A DNA stretch of 52,922 bases from Candidatus Poseidoniaceae archaeon (lineage in GTDB: Archaea > Thermoplasmatota > Poseidoniia > Poseidoniales > Poseidoniaceae): assembly GCA_030750665.1 (NCBI GenBank), contig JASMHR010000003.1, positions 1 to 52,922 of the forward strand, in the 5' to 3' direction. Under the pieces are notes generated by a model. The model saw only the letters and a program-made list of their open reading frames with translations. It did not search any database and was not told the origin of the DNA. This document shows positions 1 through 8,096 of the stretch, piece after piece (the first letter of the stretch is position 1; each line of letters starts with the position of its first letter). The translations under genes were made by a program, and so were the position numbers.

Positions 1-1
1 A

Positions 2-526
2 ACCATAGGAAGAGCATCCAGAAATGTTCGTGGGCGAGTCATTCTGTATGCGGATAGTATCAGCGCCTCTATGAGGGCAGCCATCGAACAGACGCTAGAT
101 AGACGTGAGAAACAGATATCTCACAACCTCGAGCATGGGATTGAACCGAAGACGATTTCGAAGCCAATGCCGACAATGGGTGCTGATTTTGAGGATCTGA
201 TCAGTGGAACAGCTGGAAGTGGTAGTAAAGGAGGCCGTCGTTTGGTTTCTTCCAAGGGCGGTAGAGTGGATGATGGCATGGCTCATGGATTGGAAATGGG
301 GGCTGGTTCCTGGGCATCTTCCGATGATGTGTTGAGCAGAATTTCTCAACCTTCTTCAATAAATGATTTTCCAATTGAAGAATCTGAAATGCAATTGGAA
401 TCCAATGAGGCAATAAAACTCTTGAAAAAACTCAAGAATTCAATGGAAGAAGCGGCGAGAATGCTTGATTTTGAAAAGGCAGCTGCATTAAGGGACCGAA
501 TATTCGAACTAGAGTCGCAAATCTGA
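2..526 (+). CDS. uvrB: Excinuclease ABC subunit B, C-terminal part (cut by window edge)
   Basis: The reading frame is open from base 2, so the gene begins upstream. The first residues read [20 protein letters not shown], the helicase motif VI region of UvrB, followed by the typical [14 protein letters not shown] stretch. The last ~35 residues form a UVR domain ([26 protein letters not shown]), the coiled segment by which UvrB contacts UvrC. Between them lies a ~75-residue low-complexity linker rich in Gly and Ser. UvrB is the damage-verifying helicase of bacterial-type nucleotide excision repair; many mesophilic archaea carry uvrABC acquired from bacteria. About 174 residues are visible. Identification is firm; nothing can be said about the missing N-terminus. 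Confidence 0.93.
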   Translation, partial: TIGRASRNVRGRVILYADSISASMRAAIEQTLDRREKQISHNLEHGIEPKTISKPMPTMGADFEDLISGTAGSGSKGGRRLVSSKGGRVDDGMAHGLEMGAGSWASSDDVLSRISQPSSINDFPIEESEMQLESNEAIKLLKKLKNSMEEAARMLDFEKAAALRDRIFELESQI

Positions 527-557
527 ATCTTCTCTGCACCGGAAGGATTCATGCCGG

Positions 558-1580
558 ATGGCAGATTGGCGAGGCCATATGGCACTCGACCCAGAGTCTT
601 TTGATGAGCCGGTGGTTGACTATGATTTCACAACTGTTGGTAGCAGCAGTCCGCTGATTGACCAGATGGCCAAAGCAGGTGGATTCACTGCTACGAAATT
701 GGCAGTGGCCCGTGATCTTCTACAGATGATGCGAAATCAGATTGAAGCGGCGGAGCACGATTCCTCGAAGGTGCTGAATTGGCTTTCATTTCCAGCCTGT
801 CTGTGTGCAACTGGAACACGCGGATTTTTTGTTGAAGCGCTTAGGAGTCGAATGTTCAACGTGGTATCAACCACATGTGGAACACTCGACCATGATATTG
901 CAAGAGCCTATGAGCACTACTATCATGGAGCCTTCGAATTGGATGATATTGAACTTGGAAAAGTTGGTTTGATGCGTTTAGGGAATGTTGTGGTGCCAAA
1001 CTCTTCCTATGGCGAGATCATCGAGGCAATGGTCATGCCCGTACTTGAACAGATACGTGAGGATAGAATTGCAGAGACCGGGAAGTCGGGGGCCGAACTG
1101 TGGTTGGGTTTTGGCAGCGTACAACTGGTTTGGGAATTGGGGAGGCGTATTGGTACACCAGATACTCTCATTCACTGGGCTGCCGAGAATGAGATACCAG
1201 TCGTTATTCCAGGGATTACCGATGGTAGTATTGGTGCGCAATTATTCTTATTCAGACAGAAGTATCGAGATTTCCATATTGACACTTTGGCCGACGAACA
1301 GATACTGTCTGATATGGCATGGGAAGTCGAAACCTCGAATGCGATGATGATTGGCGGAGGAATTTCCAAACATCATGTGATTTGGTGGAATCAATATCGT
1401 GGAGGCTTAGATTCTGCAGTTTATCTGACCACCGCACCAGAATATGATGGAAGTCTTTCCGGGGCCCGCCCTCGTGAAGCAATCTCTTGGGGCAAGGTTC
1501 GTCCCGAGGCCCCTCATGTCTGCGTTGAAGGTGAAGCCAGCGTCTTGCTTCCATTACTTGGTGCAGACCTATTCACTTGA
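558..1580 (+). CDS. dys: Deoxyhypusine synthase
   Basis: NAD-dependent transfer of the aminobutyl group of spermidine to a lysine of initiation factor aIF5A, the first step of hypusine formation. The C-terminal half carries the family hallmarks: GGGISKHH, the GLDSAVYLTTAPEYDGSLSG segment, and AISWGKV with the lysine that forms the enzyme-substrate imine. The 340-residue length is normal. Two in-frame starts are possible, ATG 558 and ATG 579; GGCGAGG a few bases before 579 makes the second credible. It follows uvrB by 31 bp on the same strand. Its last 12 bases overlap the end of the convergent HAD gene. The aIF5A gene is not in this window; an agmatinase that could feed spermidine synthesis lies at 25.5 kb. 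Confidence 0.95.
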   Translation: MADWRGHMALDPESFDEPVVDYDFTTVGSSSPLIDQMAKAGGFTATKLAVARDLLQMMRNQIEAAEHDSSKVLNWLSFPACLCATGTRGFFVEALRSRMFNVVSTTCGTLDHDIARAYEHYYHGAFELDDIELGKVGLMRLGNVVVPNSSYGEIIEAMVMPVLEQIREDRIAETGKSGAELWLGFGSVQLVWELGRRIGTPDTLIHWAAENEIPVVIPGITDGSIGAQLFLFRQKYRDFHIDTLADEQILSDMAWEVETSNAMMIGGGISKHHVIWWNQYRGGLDSAVYLTTAPEYDGSLSGARPREAISWGKVRPEAPHVCVEGEASVLLPLLGADLFT

Positions 1581-2009
1581 ATCGGGTTCATCGGGAAATA
1601 CTTCGATCTCTCGGACCTTTCGAACCATATCTGTGAAGCTGCTATGGAATTTTGATGCTTTGACAGTGTGATTGTCGATCCAATGGTAGTTCCCTCCTCT
1701 TGGTTTCCCGAATAATATGGAATGATACTTGAAACCGTTCTTCTTCAACCATTCTTCAGTCACTTCTCTATGGCTTTCAGTCCTGCTCGTAAAGAAAGTA
1801 ATCACATGTCCCTCATCGTACCAGTTGTTTATCGTCTCTACCGCACCCTCAAAGACTTCAGCATCTACCATTCGCGATGGTTCTTCATTGGGGATGTCTT
1901 CACAGATGGTTCCGTCTATATCTATCATGAAATTTTTACAATCAGTGGCCAATTTCGGACTGATGCTTTTCCCCTCTCCATCTGCGGTCTGTATCAGTTC
2001 CACCATCAT
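1569..2009 (-). CDS. HAD-superfamily phosphatase, small capless type
   Basis: A 146-residue protein with HAD motif I as FMIDIDGTICED (nucleophile Asp and acid/base Asp), motif II in ITFFTSRTE, and a late acidic segment around HWIDNHTVKAS. The lack of a large cap domain and the TSRTESHREVTEEWLKKNG pattern recall polynucleotide-phosphatase-like and sugar-phosphate HAD proteins; the substrate cannot be read from sequence. It is last in a leftward operon behind the aminotransferase and SDR-like genes, 20 bp after the SDR stop. Two tandem ATGs sit at the start behind GAAGGTCAG. Its 3' end overlaps the convergent deoxyhypusine synthase gene by 12 bp. Confidence 0.75.
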   Translation of the reverse strand: MMVELIQTADGEGKSISPKLATDCKNFMIDIDGTICEDIPNEEPSRMVDAEVFEGAVETINNWYDEGHVITFFTSRTESHREVTEEWLKKNGFKYHSILFGKPRGGNYHWIDNHTVKASKFHSSFTDMVRKVREIEVFPDEPDSSE

Positions 2010-2029
2010 CTGACCTTCAGCAATGGAGG

Positions 2030-2869
2030 TTATTCAATAATGCCCGGATTCCTCTCCAATTTATTGGCAATCCATTCCATCATGGTGACCTCAAGTCCAT
2101 GTACAGGCCTCCAACCATCTTCACTTCCAGATGCCTTCAATGCATCATGTAGACGAGAAAGATCTGGTCTTTGTCCGCTTGGAGCCTTGTTCTCAGATTC
2201 TGAGAAGGACGTCTTCTTCACCAAATCATCGATTTCGAGGTCATTCCTCAGGACTTTCAGGCTTCTGTTCAGCAGTGCTTGGAATTGTTGTTTTGTCTCT
2301 CCTCCAGAAATAGTTCTTCTCCCACAGATTGACAACCAAGGGGGTAGGGTTTCATTGCCGAGTGTTAAGATGGCTACTGCCTCAATCACATCTCTCCACG
2401 AAACCCAATGGTATTCATCACCAATATCTTTGACTTCTGTTCCCGGGAGAATAGTGCCATCATACCATTGCTTGAACGGATTTGAACTCCAATTTTCGTC
2501 AGCATCTGGATGTATCATGTCATGAATCTCGATGAGACAGGTTTCTTCGGTATCTGCAGAATCATCAACCAATGCGTGCGAAGGTTGAATCAGCATTTTT
2601 CTATTTGAGATAGAATCAGTGATTTTTCCTGCTAATACAGAGCCGCATGAGTTAGAGAATACCACCAACGGTCCAGTTTCATTGAATGGATCACCACCAA
2701 TCAAACCTCCAGTCGAATGTTGCAATAATGCTGGCATCAGTCTATTGATTTCCTCAGCAGCGGAATTTGAAACAATGACCTTACAACCAAGATGAAGCAG
2801 TCTAGCCACTAATTCCCTGCCTAGTGGAGAAAGGCTTCCATGTATCCCGACACGTGAAACACAAGTCAA
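2030..2869 (-). CDS. Divergent NAD-dependent epimerase/dehydratase (extended SDR-like)
   Basis: The N-terminus (VGIHGSLSPLGRELVARLL) carries a GxxxxxGxxxxxL pattern like an extended SDR Rossmann fold. A mid-protein EYHWVSWRDVIEAVAILT resembles the FVHVDDVARAI segment of sugar-nucleotide epimerases, and the C-terminus (DGWRPVHGLEVTMMEWIA) resembles their GWRP...L..G...TV.W ending. A clear YxxxK catalytic motif is not visible, so it may be a degenerate or atypical member. The start is TTG 2869, supported by GAGGTGA overlapping the stop of the upstream aminotransferase gene, 9 bp away. This tight spacing argues for co-translation with the aminotransferase. Substrate unknown. Confidence 0.6.
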   Translation of the reverse strand: MTCVSRVGIHGSLSPLGRELVARLLHLGCKVIVSNSAAEEINRLMPALLQHSTGGLIGGDPFNETGPLVVFSNSCGSVLAGKITDSISNRKMLIQPSHALVDDSADTEETCLIEIHDMIHPDADENWSSNPFKQWYDGTILPGTEVKDIGDEYHWVSWRDVIEAVAILTLGNETLPPWLSICGRRTISGGETKQQFQALLNRSLKVLRNDLEIDDLVKKTSFSESENKAPSGQRPDLSRLHDALKASGSEDGWRPVHGLEVTMMEWIANKLERNPGIIE

Positions 2870-2878
2870 CGTTTCACC

Positions 2879-4258
2879 TCACACTATTTGAGAGGATTGC
2901 AGACTTTTCGCTGCGGTTTCGAAGATGTTCAGTGCCTCGTCGATTTCATCGCTGTTTATCGTCAGACTAGGTCTGAGCCTGATACTGGTATAACCACTGT
3001 TCAACACATGTGCTCCACCGTCATAGATGGCGCTTCTCAAGGAATTCCGAGAATTGATGTCTGGAAGCGTGAATGCAGCCATCAAACCTTGTCCTCTTAC
3101 ATTGGAAATCATCTCAAAGGAGTCTCCGAGTTCGCATAGACCGGCCATCAACTCTTCACCTCGTCGTGCAGCGTTGGCAACCAGTCCATCTCGTTCAATG
3201 ATATCCAGTTGCATGGCACAGCGGACCATGTCAATGAGATTACCGCCGAAGGTCGAATTGATTCGACTACTGGTTTGGAACGGATTATCTTCAAATTCCT
3301 TGACACTGTCTTTTGCCATCACCCCACCAATCTGCATCTTCTTGCCAAAGGCGAGAATATCTGGTTCTGCCCCAGTATGCTGATAGGCCCACATCTTACC
3401 TGTTGCTCCGACACCTGTTTGGACTTCATCAACGATGAATAGAGCACCTATTTCCTTACAGGTGTCTGAAAGCCTCTTCATGTATTCTGGACGAAAATGA
3501 TTGTCACCACCCTCTCCTTGTATTGGTTCGATGATGATGCTGGCGATTGAATCGGGGTCTTCGGCAGCTGCGGAACGGATGCCTTCGATACTCCTGTTTT
3601 CTGCTTCATCTAGTCTGACTTCTTCTTCAGAATCAATTGGAAACCTGACCGAAGGGTTATGGAAACGAGGCCAATCAAACTTGGAGTAACTCTTGGTCTT
3701 GGTAGGGTCGGTATTGGTCACTGACATGGTGTATCCACTTCGACCATGGAACGCCTCTCTGAAATGGCCAATTTTCACCTTGTTCGATTCTCTCATATCA
3801 GCTGACCAGCAGAAATCGCCCCCTTCATGAGGAGTGCTCGTATCGACAAGGCCTTTGGAAAGACGATCATTCATTTTCCAATCCATTGAGATTTTCATTG
3901 AGTTTTCAACAGCCAATGCTCCCCCGGCAACCATGAACAGGTTGTCCATTTCATCCGGCATTGCGATAGAGCAGATAGTATTGACAGATTCAGCCATTTC
4001 AACCGTATAGAGATCAGAATTTGCCACATTGTTCACTGCAATACGTCCCAATTCAGCTTCAGCAGATTTCATGTCGGGGTGGTTCCAACCAACCGCAAGA
4101 CTGGCAAAACAGGTGAAGAAATCCATCACGTCTCGACCACTTCTAGAATCGTGAAATCGATTACCTTGGGATTTGTCAAGGTCGATGACGAAATCAAAAC
4201 CATCGACCAACATGTGTCGAGCGAGCGAGGAGTGGACATCGGAGGGAGTGATTGCCAT
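2879..4258 (-). CDS. lat: L-lysine 6-transaminase (class III aminotransferase)
   Basis: A 459-residue PLP enzyme. FIVDEVQTGVGATGKMWAYQ and AFGKKMQIGG mark the PLP-contacting Asp and the Schiff-base lysine. The residues after the lysine and the HFREAFHGRSGYTMSVTNTD stretch fit lysine epsilon-aminotransferase better than ornithine or GABA aminotransferases. The reaction moves the epsilon-amino group of lysine to 2-oxoglutarate, giving a semialdehyde that cyclises to piperideine-6-carboxylate. It leads an operon with the SDR-like and HAD genes. The ATG at 4258 has no Shine-Dalgarno site, suggesting a leaderless or short-leader transcript. The role could be lysine breakdown or supply of a compatible solute precursor; context does not decide. 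Confidence 0.85.
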   Translation of the reverse strand: MAITPSDVHSSLARHMLVDGFDFVIDLDKSQGNRFHDSRSGRDVMDFFTCFASLAVGWNHPDMKSAEAELGRIAVNNVANSDLYTVEMAESVNTICSIAMPDEMDNLFMVAGGALAVENSMKISMDWKMNDRLSKGLVDTSTPHEGGDFCWSADMRESNKVKIGHFREAFHGRSGYTMSVTNTDPTKTKSYSKFDWPRFHNPSVRFPIDSEEEVRLDEAENRSIEGIRSAAAEDPDSIASIIIEPIQGEGGDNHFRPEYMKRLSDTCKEIGALFIVDEVQTGVGATGKMWAYQHTGAEPDILAFGKKMQIGGVMAKDSVKEFEDNPFQTSSRINSTFGGNLIDMVRCAMQLDIIERDGLVANAARRGEELMAGLCELGDSFEMISNVRGQGLMAAFTLPDINSRNSLRSAIYDGGAHVLNSGYTSIRLRPSLTINSDEIDEALNIFETAAKSLQSSQIV

Positions 4259-4322
4259 GATTCACGCCACAATTGCAGGTTCAAGATGATGACGGTCTAG
4301 ATAATTCCCAAGAATATTGTGA

Positions 4323-5120
4323 TCAAGGGGCACGAGGCTCAATTTCTGGCAGATCCTGTAAATGGTCGATGAGCCAGTTCTCTACTTCATCAATATCGCT
4401 GGAGAACTTCAACAATTCCAGATCTTCTGCACCGATCATTCCTTCATCTCTCAACATTTCCCAATCCACCATGCGTCTCCAATATTCTTCATTCCACAAG
4501 ATGATAGGCAGTTGTTTTGAAATCTTACCGGTTTGGATTAGAGTCAATACTTCAAACAATTCATCCAGAGTACCAAATCCACCAGGAAATACGAGTATTG
4601 CTTTCGCAGGGTAGATGAACCAGAATTTGCGCATGGCGAAATACTTGAATTGTATTCCAAGGCCTTCTGTAATCCATTCATTCAATGAAGGTTCAAACGG
4701 CAATTCTATTCCAAGTCCGATATTATCAGCCTCAGCATCTGCTGCTCCAAAATTGGACGCCGCCATGATTCCTGGTCCGCCGCCGGTGCAGACATGGAAT
4801 CTCTGACTTCCATCTTCTCTTGCCCCCCCCCCCTCCTTGGGAGAGGTTGTAGCCCATGTGCTGAGACGTTTGGCGATTTCTCTGGCCGCTTCAGCATCTG
4901 CGTGTTTCAGGTCGGTTCGTGCTGATCCGAAGAAGACTACTGTATCTCTTATCCCTCTGTCAAACAGAATGCTCTGGGGGGCAAGGAATTCAGTCATGAT
5001 TCGAATCGCTCTTGCATCCCTTCCGCCCATCCATTCAGGGTCATTCCATGGCGGGCGCGGGTCTTCTTGTAGGCGGCGCATGAGTTTCCGAGATACTTCC
5101 TGTGCAATCAATGTCTGCAT
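4323..5120 (-). CDS. LOG-family nucleotide 5'-monophosphate phosphoribohydrolase-like protein
   Basis: The Rossmann-like LOG/TIGR00730 fold is shown by VVFFGSART near the N-terminus, CTGGGPGIMAASNFGA, and the signature VFPGGFGTLDELFEVL. Family members release free base from nucleoside monophosphates; older annotation as lysine decarboxylase is wrong. I prefer ATG 5120 (265 residues). Upstream TTG 5168 is in frame, but an AT-rich box at about 5169-5178 would place transcription start downstream of it. Residues corresponding to 4823-4833 are encoded by an uninterrupted run of 11 G on the coding strand (C on plus), giving three glycines in a variable loop before the GGGPG motif; the frame is intact here. 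Confidence 0.82.
   Translation of the reverse strand: MQTLIAQEVSRKLMRRLQEDPRPPWNDPEWMGGRDARAIRIMTEFLAPQSILFDRGIRDTVVFFGSARTDLKHADAEAAREIAKRLSTWATTSPKEGGGAREDGSQRFHVCTGGGPGIMAASNFGAADAEADNIGLGIELPFEPSLNEWITEGLGIQFKYFAMRKFWFIYPAKAILVFPGGFGTLDELFEVLTLIQTGKISKQLPIILWNEEYWRRMVDWEMLRDEGMIGAEDLELLKFSSDIDEVENWLIDHLQDLPEIEPRAP
4823..4833. repeat. Mononucleotide tract C11 inside the LOG-family gene
   Basis: Eleven consecutive C on the plus strand, read as G11 in the gene. A change of one base would shift the frame before the GGGPGIM active-site motif and abolish the protein. It is the longest G/C homopolymer I noticed in the window. Confidence 0.9.
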
Positions 5121-5185
5121 TGTTGGAAATACGGATAATCCACAAATAATAACCATCATTCTTTCCAATTAAAAAATCTGTTTTT

Positions 5186-5362
5186 CAATTGAGATAATGG
5201 AATATCAATGATGGCGGATAACATTTCAAATATTCACTGGGATTATTCAAAATAGCAATTGAAATAGACTACAGTGTCAATGATAGCGTTGGAGGATAAT
5301 CTTGAATTATTGTTGATTCCAATTGAAACACGTATTATGAGACCTCTGAGTTATTCAGTTGA
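5186..5362. repeat. Degenerate duplicated module with recurring CAATTGA in a gene-free AT-rich stretch
   Basis: The 5169-5544 interval holds no convincing gene. CAATTGA occurs at 5186, 5256 and 5320, with a variant CAGTTGA at 5356. The first two copies are followed in the same order by TCAATGAT (5205, 5277) and GGATAA (5216, 5294), so a ~70 bp unit appears duplicated with drift. It lies between the divergent LOG and PRC-barrel genes and could hold regulator sites; this is inference. Confidence 0.5.
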
Positions 5363-5477
5363 AAGTTAGATTATGCGCCCTTTGAATTTGATTCCTATTA
5401 GTTAGTTTTTGTATTGGATTTCGCTTTTTTATAACCAACACTCTAATTGGATACTCAAGCCAGTATGTTGGAGATAG

Positions 5478-5485
5478 TTTATATC
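5478..5485 (+). promoter_or_regulatory. Probable TATA box of the PRC-barrel gene
   Basis: TTTATATC in an AT-rich context. Archaeal TBP boxes lie about 26 bp before transcription start, so the start would be near 5506, leaving a leader of about 40 nt before ATG 5545. Confidence 0.55.
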
Positions 5486-5544
5486 CCTCTTCAATACAGC
5501 GAATTCCGAGCCAAAGGTGGTTCGAGAAAAAAGGATGGGAAAAT

Positions 5545-6135
5545 ATGACGAAGGGAGAACACTCGATTCAGGACCTTCTCGATAGAGAGGTTTTCGTGAA
5601 TCAAACGAAAGTTGGAGTGATTGTTGGTGAAAGACACCACCCGAATGAGGCGCGCGTACAATCAATGCGTATCAGGGTGGATCCAGGAATTGCTGAAGAA
5701 TATATGCGGAAGCCAGCCGAACTGGCACCTCTACCCAAGGAACTGGTGCACAGCATCAGGGCCGATGGTGGAGTGAAGCTGAGTAAGTCGATGCGCGAAC
5801 TCCAGAGGAGATGGAGAAACACAGTGCGAATTGATGAGAAACTGTATGCACCCGATGAGATGATTGACAGAGCATTGTTGGATAACCAGGGAATGGAGAT
5901 TGGAGTAATCACAGAACTGGTGAAGGTCAAGCGAACGTACCGTGGAGTGAATGTCAAGGTCCGCTCGGGCATCCAGAGACAATATGGCGTTGAATCAACA
6001 ATCAGTGTACCAATCACAGCAATTTACCGAACTAGAGAGAGGTTGGATGAAGTAGTGCTTTCAAGGACTTTTGAAAAGACTTTGATGTTGCCTTCATACA
6101 TTCAGATCAATGATCCAGCATTCGGTGAAGAGTGA
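5545..6135 (+). CDS. Tandem PRC-barrel domain protein
   Basis: A 196-residue soluble protein with two similar beta-rich units. The first is residues ~8-55 (IQDLLDREVFVNQTKVGVIV...MRIRVDP) and the second ~105-185 (EMIDRALLDNQGMEIGVITE...VKVRSG...ISVPITAIYRT). Each begins with LLDR/IDRALLDNQG-like strands typical of PRC barrels, in which a short strand announces an inner residue set and a G-x-I/V-G turn. In archaea, PRC-barrel proteins such as CdpB bind SepF and FtsZ at the division site; others are metabolic adaptors. ATG 5545 follows GGATGG. It stands alone between the gene-free region and tRNA-Ile. The fold call is fairly sure; a cell division role is inference. Confidence 0.65.
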   Translation: MTKGEHSIQDLLDREVFVNQTKVGVIVGERHHPNEARVQSMRIRVDPGIAEEYMRKPAELAPLPKELVHSIRADGGVKLSKSMRELQRRWRNTVRIDEKLYAPDEMIDRALLDNQGMEIGVITELVKVKRTYRGVNVKVRSGIQRQYGVESTISVPITAIYRTRERLDEVVLSRTFEKTLMLPSYIQINDPAFGEE

Positions 6136-6249
6136 TACTGGGGCCTGAATTCAAAGGCTGTAATTATAGCAGCTGTAGGTCCGCTTTGTGACCTCTCGTA
6201 GGAAGACCGTCACGGTTATGACTGTGTGCAGGGTCGCCGCAACGCCTAT

Positions 6250-6324
6250 GGGCGGGTAGCTTAGATTGGTTGGAGCACCCGGCTGATAACCGGGAGGTCG
6301 CAGGTTCAAATCCTGCCTCGCCCA
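6250..6324 (+). tRNA. tRNA-Ile(GAT)
   Basis: 75 nt cloverleaf. Acceptor stem GGGCGGG pairs with CTCGCCC (one G-U). The anticodon stem CCCGG/CCGGG encloses loop CTGATAA with anticodon GAT. The T arm is GCAGG-TTCAAAT-CCTGC, the discriminator is A and CCA is not encoded. No intron. A likely TATA element (ATTATAG, about 6163-6169) lies upstream, and a CCCCTTTTG run just after the gene may end transcription. Confidence 0.95.
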
Positions 6325-6409
6325 CTCCCCTTTTGTTGGATTTTTCCAAATGATTCTTTTTGCAAAGAACCTTCAAGCCTAAGCCCACCGGCTCCCATGA
6401 GGAAAGAGT

Positions 6410-7339
6410 ATGCCAGTGGTCTCAGGCTCCAGTGCCAGAGGACTTGCAGAGGATCTCGCTCGGCAGTTGGACTGGCATCATATTCAGATGGAATCCCGAA
6501 GATTTCCTGATGGTGAGGGATACGTCAGAGTTCCTGAAGATTCAATATCCTCGGTACGTGAACAAGATGTGGTTGTGGTTTCCAATACCTTCCCCGATTC
6601 AGGTATTGTTGAAACTCTACTTATGCTTGAAGCGATTTCTGATGTTCGAGCAGGTAGACTTGCAAGTCTCAAGGGCGGTATGGACAGCCAGGACGATGTT
6701 GGAGCGGGATTGTATCTGGCGATACCATACTTCGGATATTCCAGGCAGGATAAGAGATTCCAGAGAGGTGAAGCGATTTCTGCTCAGGCACTAGGGCGGA
6801 TATTTGCCGGTCATTGTGATGGGATGGTGGTTCTGGATCTTCATGCCCCAGTTGCTTTGGAGGGTTTGCCGGTGCCTGTGAAATTTGTTTCAGCAATGCC
6901 TGAAGTCGCAGAATATCTCAGTGAGAACGTCAAACCTGATTTTATTCTCAGCCCCGATAAAGGGGCAATAGAGCGAGCATCTTCAGTCGCTGAGGCTATT
7001 GGCTGTCGGTTCTCATATCTTGAGAAGGTTAGAATTGATGCACATACGATAGTTCATCAACCCAAGGATTTGGATGTAGATGATTCCATCGTCGCCATCA
7101 TCGATGATATGATATCCACGGGAGGGACCATCTGCAAGGCCAGTGAAGCTCTACATTCTCAGGGTGCCACCGAGGTGCATGCCGCTTGCACACATGGATT
7201 GTTTACCGATGGGGCAATCTCGCGATTGGATCAACATGTGGATGGAGTTCATGCTACCAATTCATTGTCAAATCCAAGGTCTTCCATCTCTGGAGGAAAG
7301 GCACTTGCTAGAGGTGTTCGTGAACTCCTCGAAAATTGA
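6410..7339 (+). CDS. prs: Ribose-phosphate pyrophosphokinase (PRPP synthetase)
   Basis: Makes PRPP from ribose 5-phosphate and ATP for nucleotide, NAD and aromatic amino acid synthesis. Visible motifs are RRFPDGEGYVRV at the N-terminus, YFGYSRQDKRFQRGEAISAQ (the ATP-binding flexible loop region), DLHAP, and the PRPP-binding loop IIDDMISTGGTICKA. Length of 309 residues fits the class I/archaeal enzymes. ATG 6410 is preceded by GAGGAAAG at suitable spacing. The gene stands between tRNA-Ile and the ribosomal cluster, with 127 bp to the next gene. The cytoplasmic assignment is firm. Confidence 0.95.
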   Translation: MPVVSGSSARGLAEDLARQLDWHHIQMESRRFPDGEGYVRVPEDSISSVREQDVVVVSNTFPDSGIVETLLMLEAISDVRAGRLASLKGGMDSQDDVGAGLYLAIPYFGYSRQDKRFQRGEAISAQALGRIFAGHCDGMVVLDLHAPVALEGLPVPVKFVSAMPEVAEYLSENVKPDFILSPDKGAIERASSVAEAIGCRFSYLEKVRIDAHTIVHQPKDLDVDDSIVAIIDDMISTGGTICKASEALHSQGATEVHAACTHGLFTDGAISRLDQHVDGVHATNSLSNPRSSISGGKALARGVRELLEN

Positions 7340-7407
7340 TACGAGTTCCGATTATTGAGAAAACCAATGGACTGGGTAGATTCGCTATCCTGCTACGTCT
7401 CCGTTGG

Positions 7408-7414
7408 TTTTAAA
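7408..7414 (+). promoter_or_regulatory. Probable TATA box of the ribosomal protein L7Ae operon
   Basis: TTTTAAA, 53 bp before ATG 7467, predicts transcription start near 7436. It is the only good AT box in the 127 bp gap after prs. Confidence 0.5.
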
Positions 7415-7466
7415 CCCGCGATGCTTTGCGCAACGCTGCCTTACATGAGGAAATGGAGAGATTCCA

Positions 7467-7841
7467 ATGAGTGTACACGTACGATTTGAAACACCCCAAG
7501 ACTTGGCTGACAAAGTTTACGAGTTAGTTCAGACAGTGGGTAAAAGCGGAGCCATAAAGAAAGGAAGCAACGAGGTCACCAAGGCTGCTGAGCGAGGAAA
7601 TGCCAAATTCATCGTTCTCGCAGAAGATGTCAATCCACCAGAGTTGTTGGCTCATATCCCAATGATTTGTGATGAGAAGAATATTCACTATGGATACGTT
7701 CCCAGTCAAGAATTCTTGGCCAAGGAAGCTGGAATGCCAAAGGGTGTGAAAACCGCTTCTCTTGCTTTGATGGAAATCAGCAAAGCAGCTCAGGAGAATT
7801 ACAACGAAATCATTGAGCAGATCAGCGACATCAAAGAATGA
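7467..7841 (+). CDS. rpl7ae: Ribosomal protein L7Ae / k-turn binding protein
   Basis: 124 residues, a standard archaeal length. The L7Ae RNA-binding signature is seen in GAIKKGSNEVTKAAERGNAKFIVLAEDVNP, with the conserved KGxNExTK motif that grips the kink-turn and PPELLAHIPMICDEKNIHY after it. In archaea the protein serves in the large ribosomal subunit, box C/D and H/ACA guide RNPs and RNase P. It opens the conserved cluster L7Ae-S28e-L24e-NDK-IF2, with 26 bp to S28e. Confidence 0.97.
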   Translation: MSVHVRFETPQDLADKVYELVQTVGKSGAIKKGSNEVTKAAERGNAKFIVLAEDVNPPELLAHIPMICDEKNIHYGYVPSQEFLAKEAGMPKGVKTASLALMEISKAAQENYNEIIEQISDIKE

Positions 7842-7867
7842 GGAACATTCTGTAGGGGTAGGTCGAG

Positions 7868-8092
7868 ATGAGCGAAGAACTCAACGGATGGCCCGCAGAG
7901 GTGGTCGAAGTTGTCGGTCGTACCGGAATGACTGGTGAGGCCACTCAGGTCAAAGTGCGTGTTAATGATGCTCCGAATCCAAGGGATATTGGCCGAATCA
8001 TCACAAGAAACGTAGTTGGACCAATTCGTGTAGGAGATATTCTGATGCTCAAGGATACTGGCCGTGAAGCTCGAAAACTCAACGTGAGGTGA
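7868..8092 (+). CDS. rps28e: Ribosomal protein S28e
   Basis: 74 residues with the family ending [24 protein letters not shown], and an OB-type core ([24 protein letters not shown]). A small-subunit protein shared by archaea and eukaryotes. It lies 26 bp after L7Ae and 4 bp before the TTG start of L24e, so the three are surely co-transcribed. The first ~9 residues (MSEELNGWP) extend beyond the shortest homologues, which is common. Confidence 0.96.
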   Translation: MSEELNGWPAEVVEVVGRTGMTGEATQVKVRVNDAPNPRDIGRIITRNVVGPIRVGDILMLKDTGREARKLNVR

Positions 8093-8096
8093 GATT

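Noticed and set aside
1722-2525. Long plus-strand open frame (267 codons)
   Set aside because: It lies antisense to the HAD and SDR-like genes, has irregular composition with Ser/Phe runs and no recognisable domain.
4323-5168. Lysine decarboxylase
   Set aside because: The PGGxGTxxE motif belongs to the LOG/nucleotide hydrolase family; the decarboxylase name is a historic misannotation.
5169-5544. Replication origin in the AT-rich gene-free region
   Set aside because: No Orc1/Cdc6 gene nearby and no G-rich origin recognition boxes; repeats are short and AT-rich.
6164-6388. Open frame on the minus strand with GEAGFEPATSRLSAGCSN
   Set aside because: It is the antisense reading of the tRNA-Ile gene; this peptide is a well-known false protein from tRNAs.
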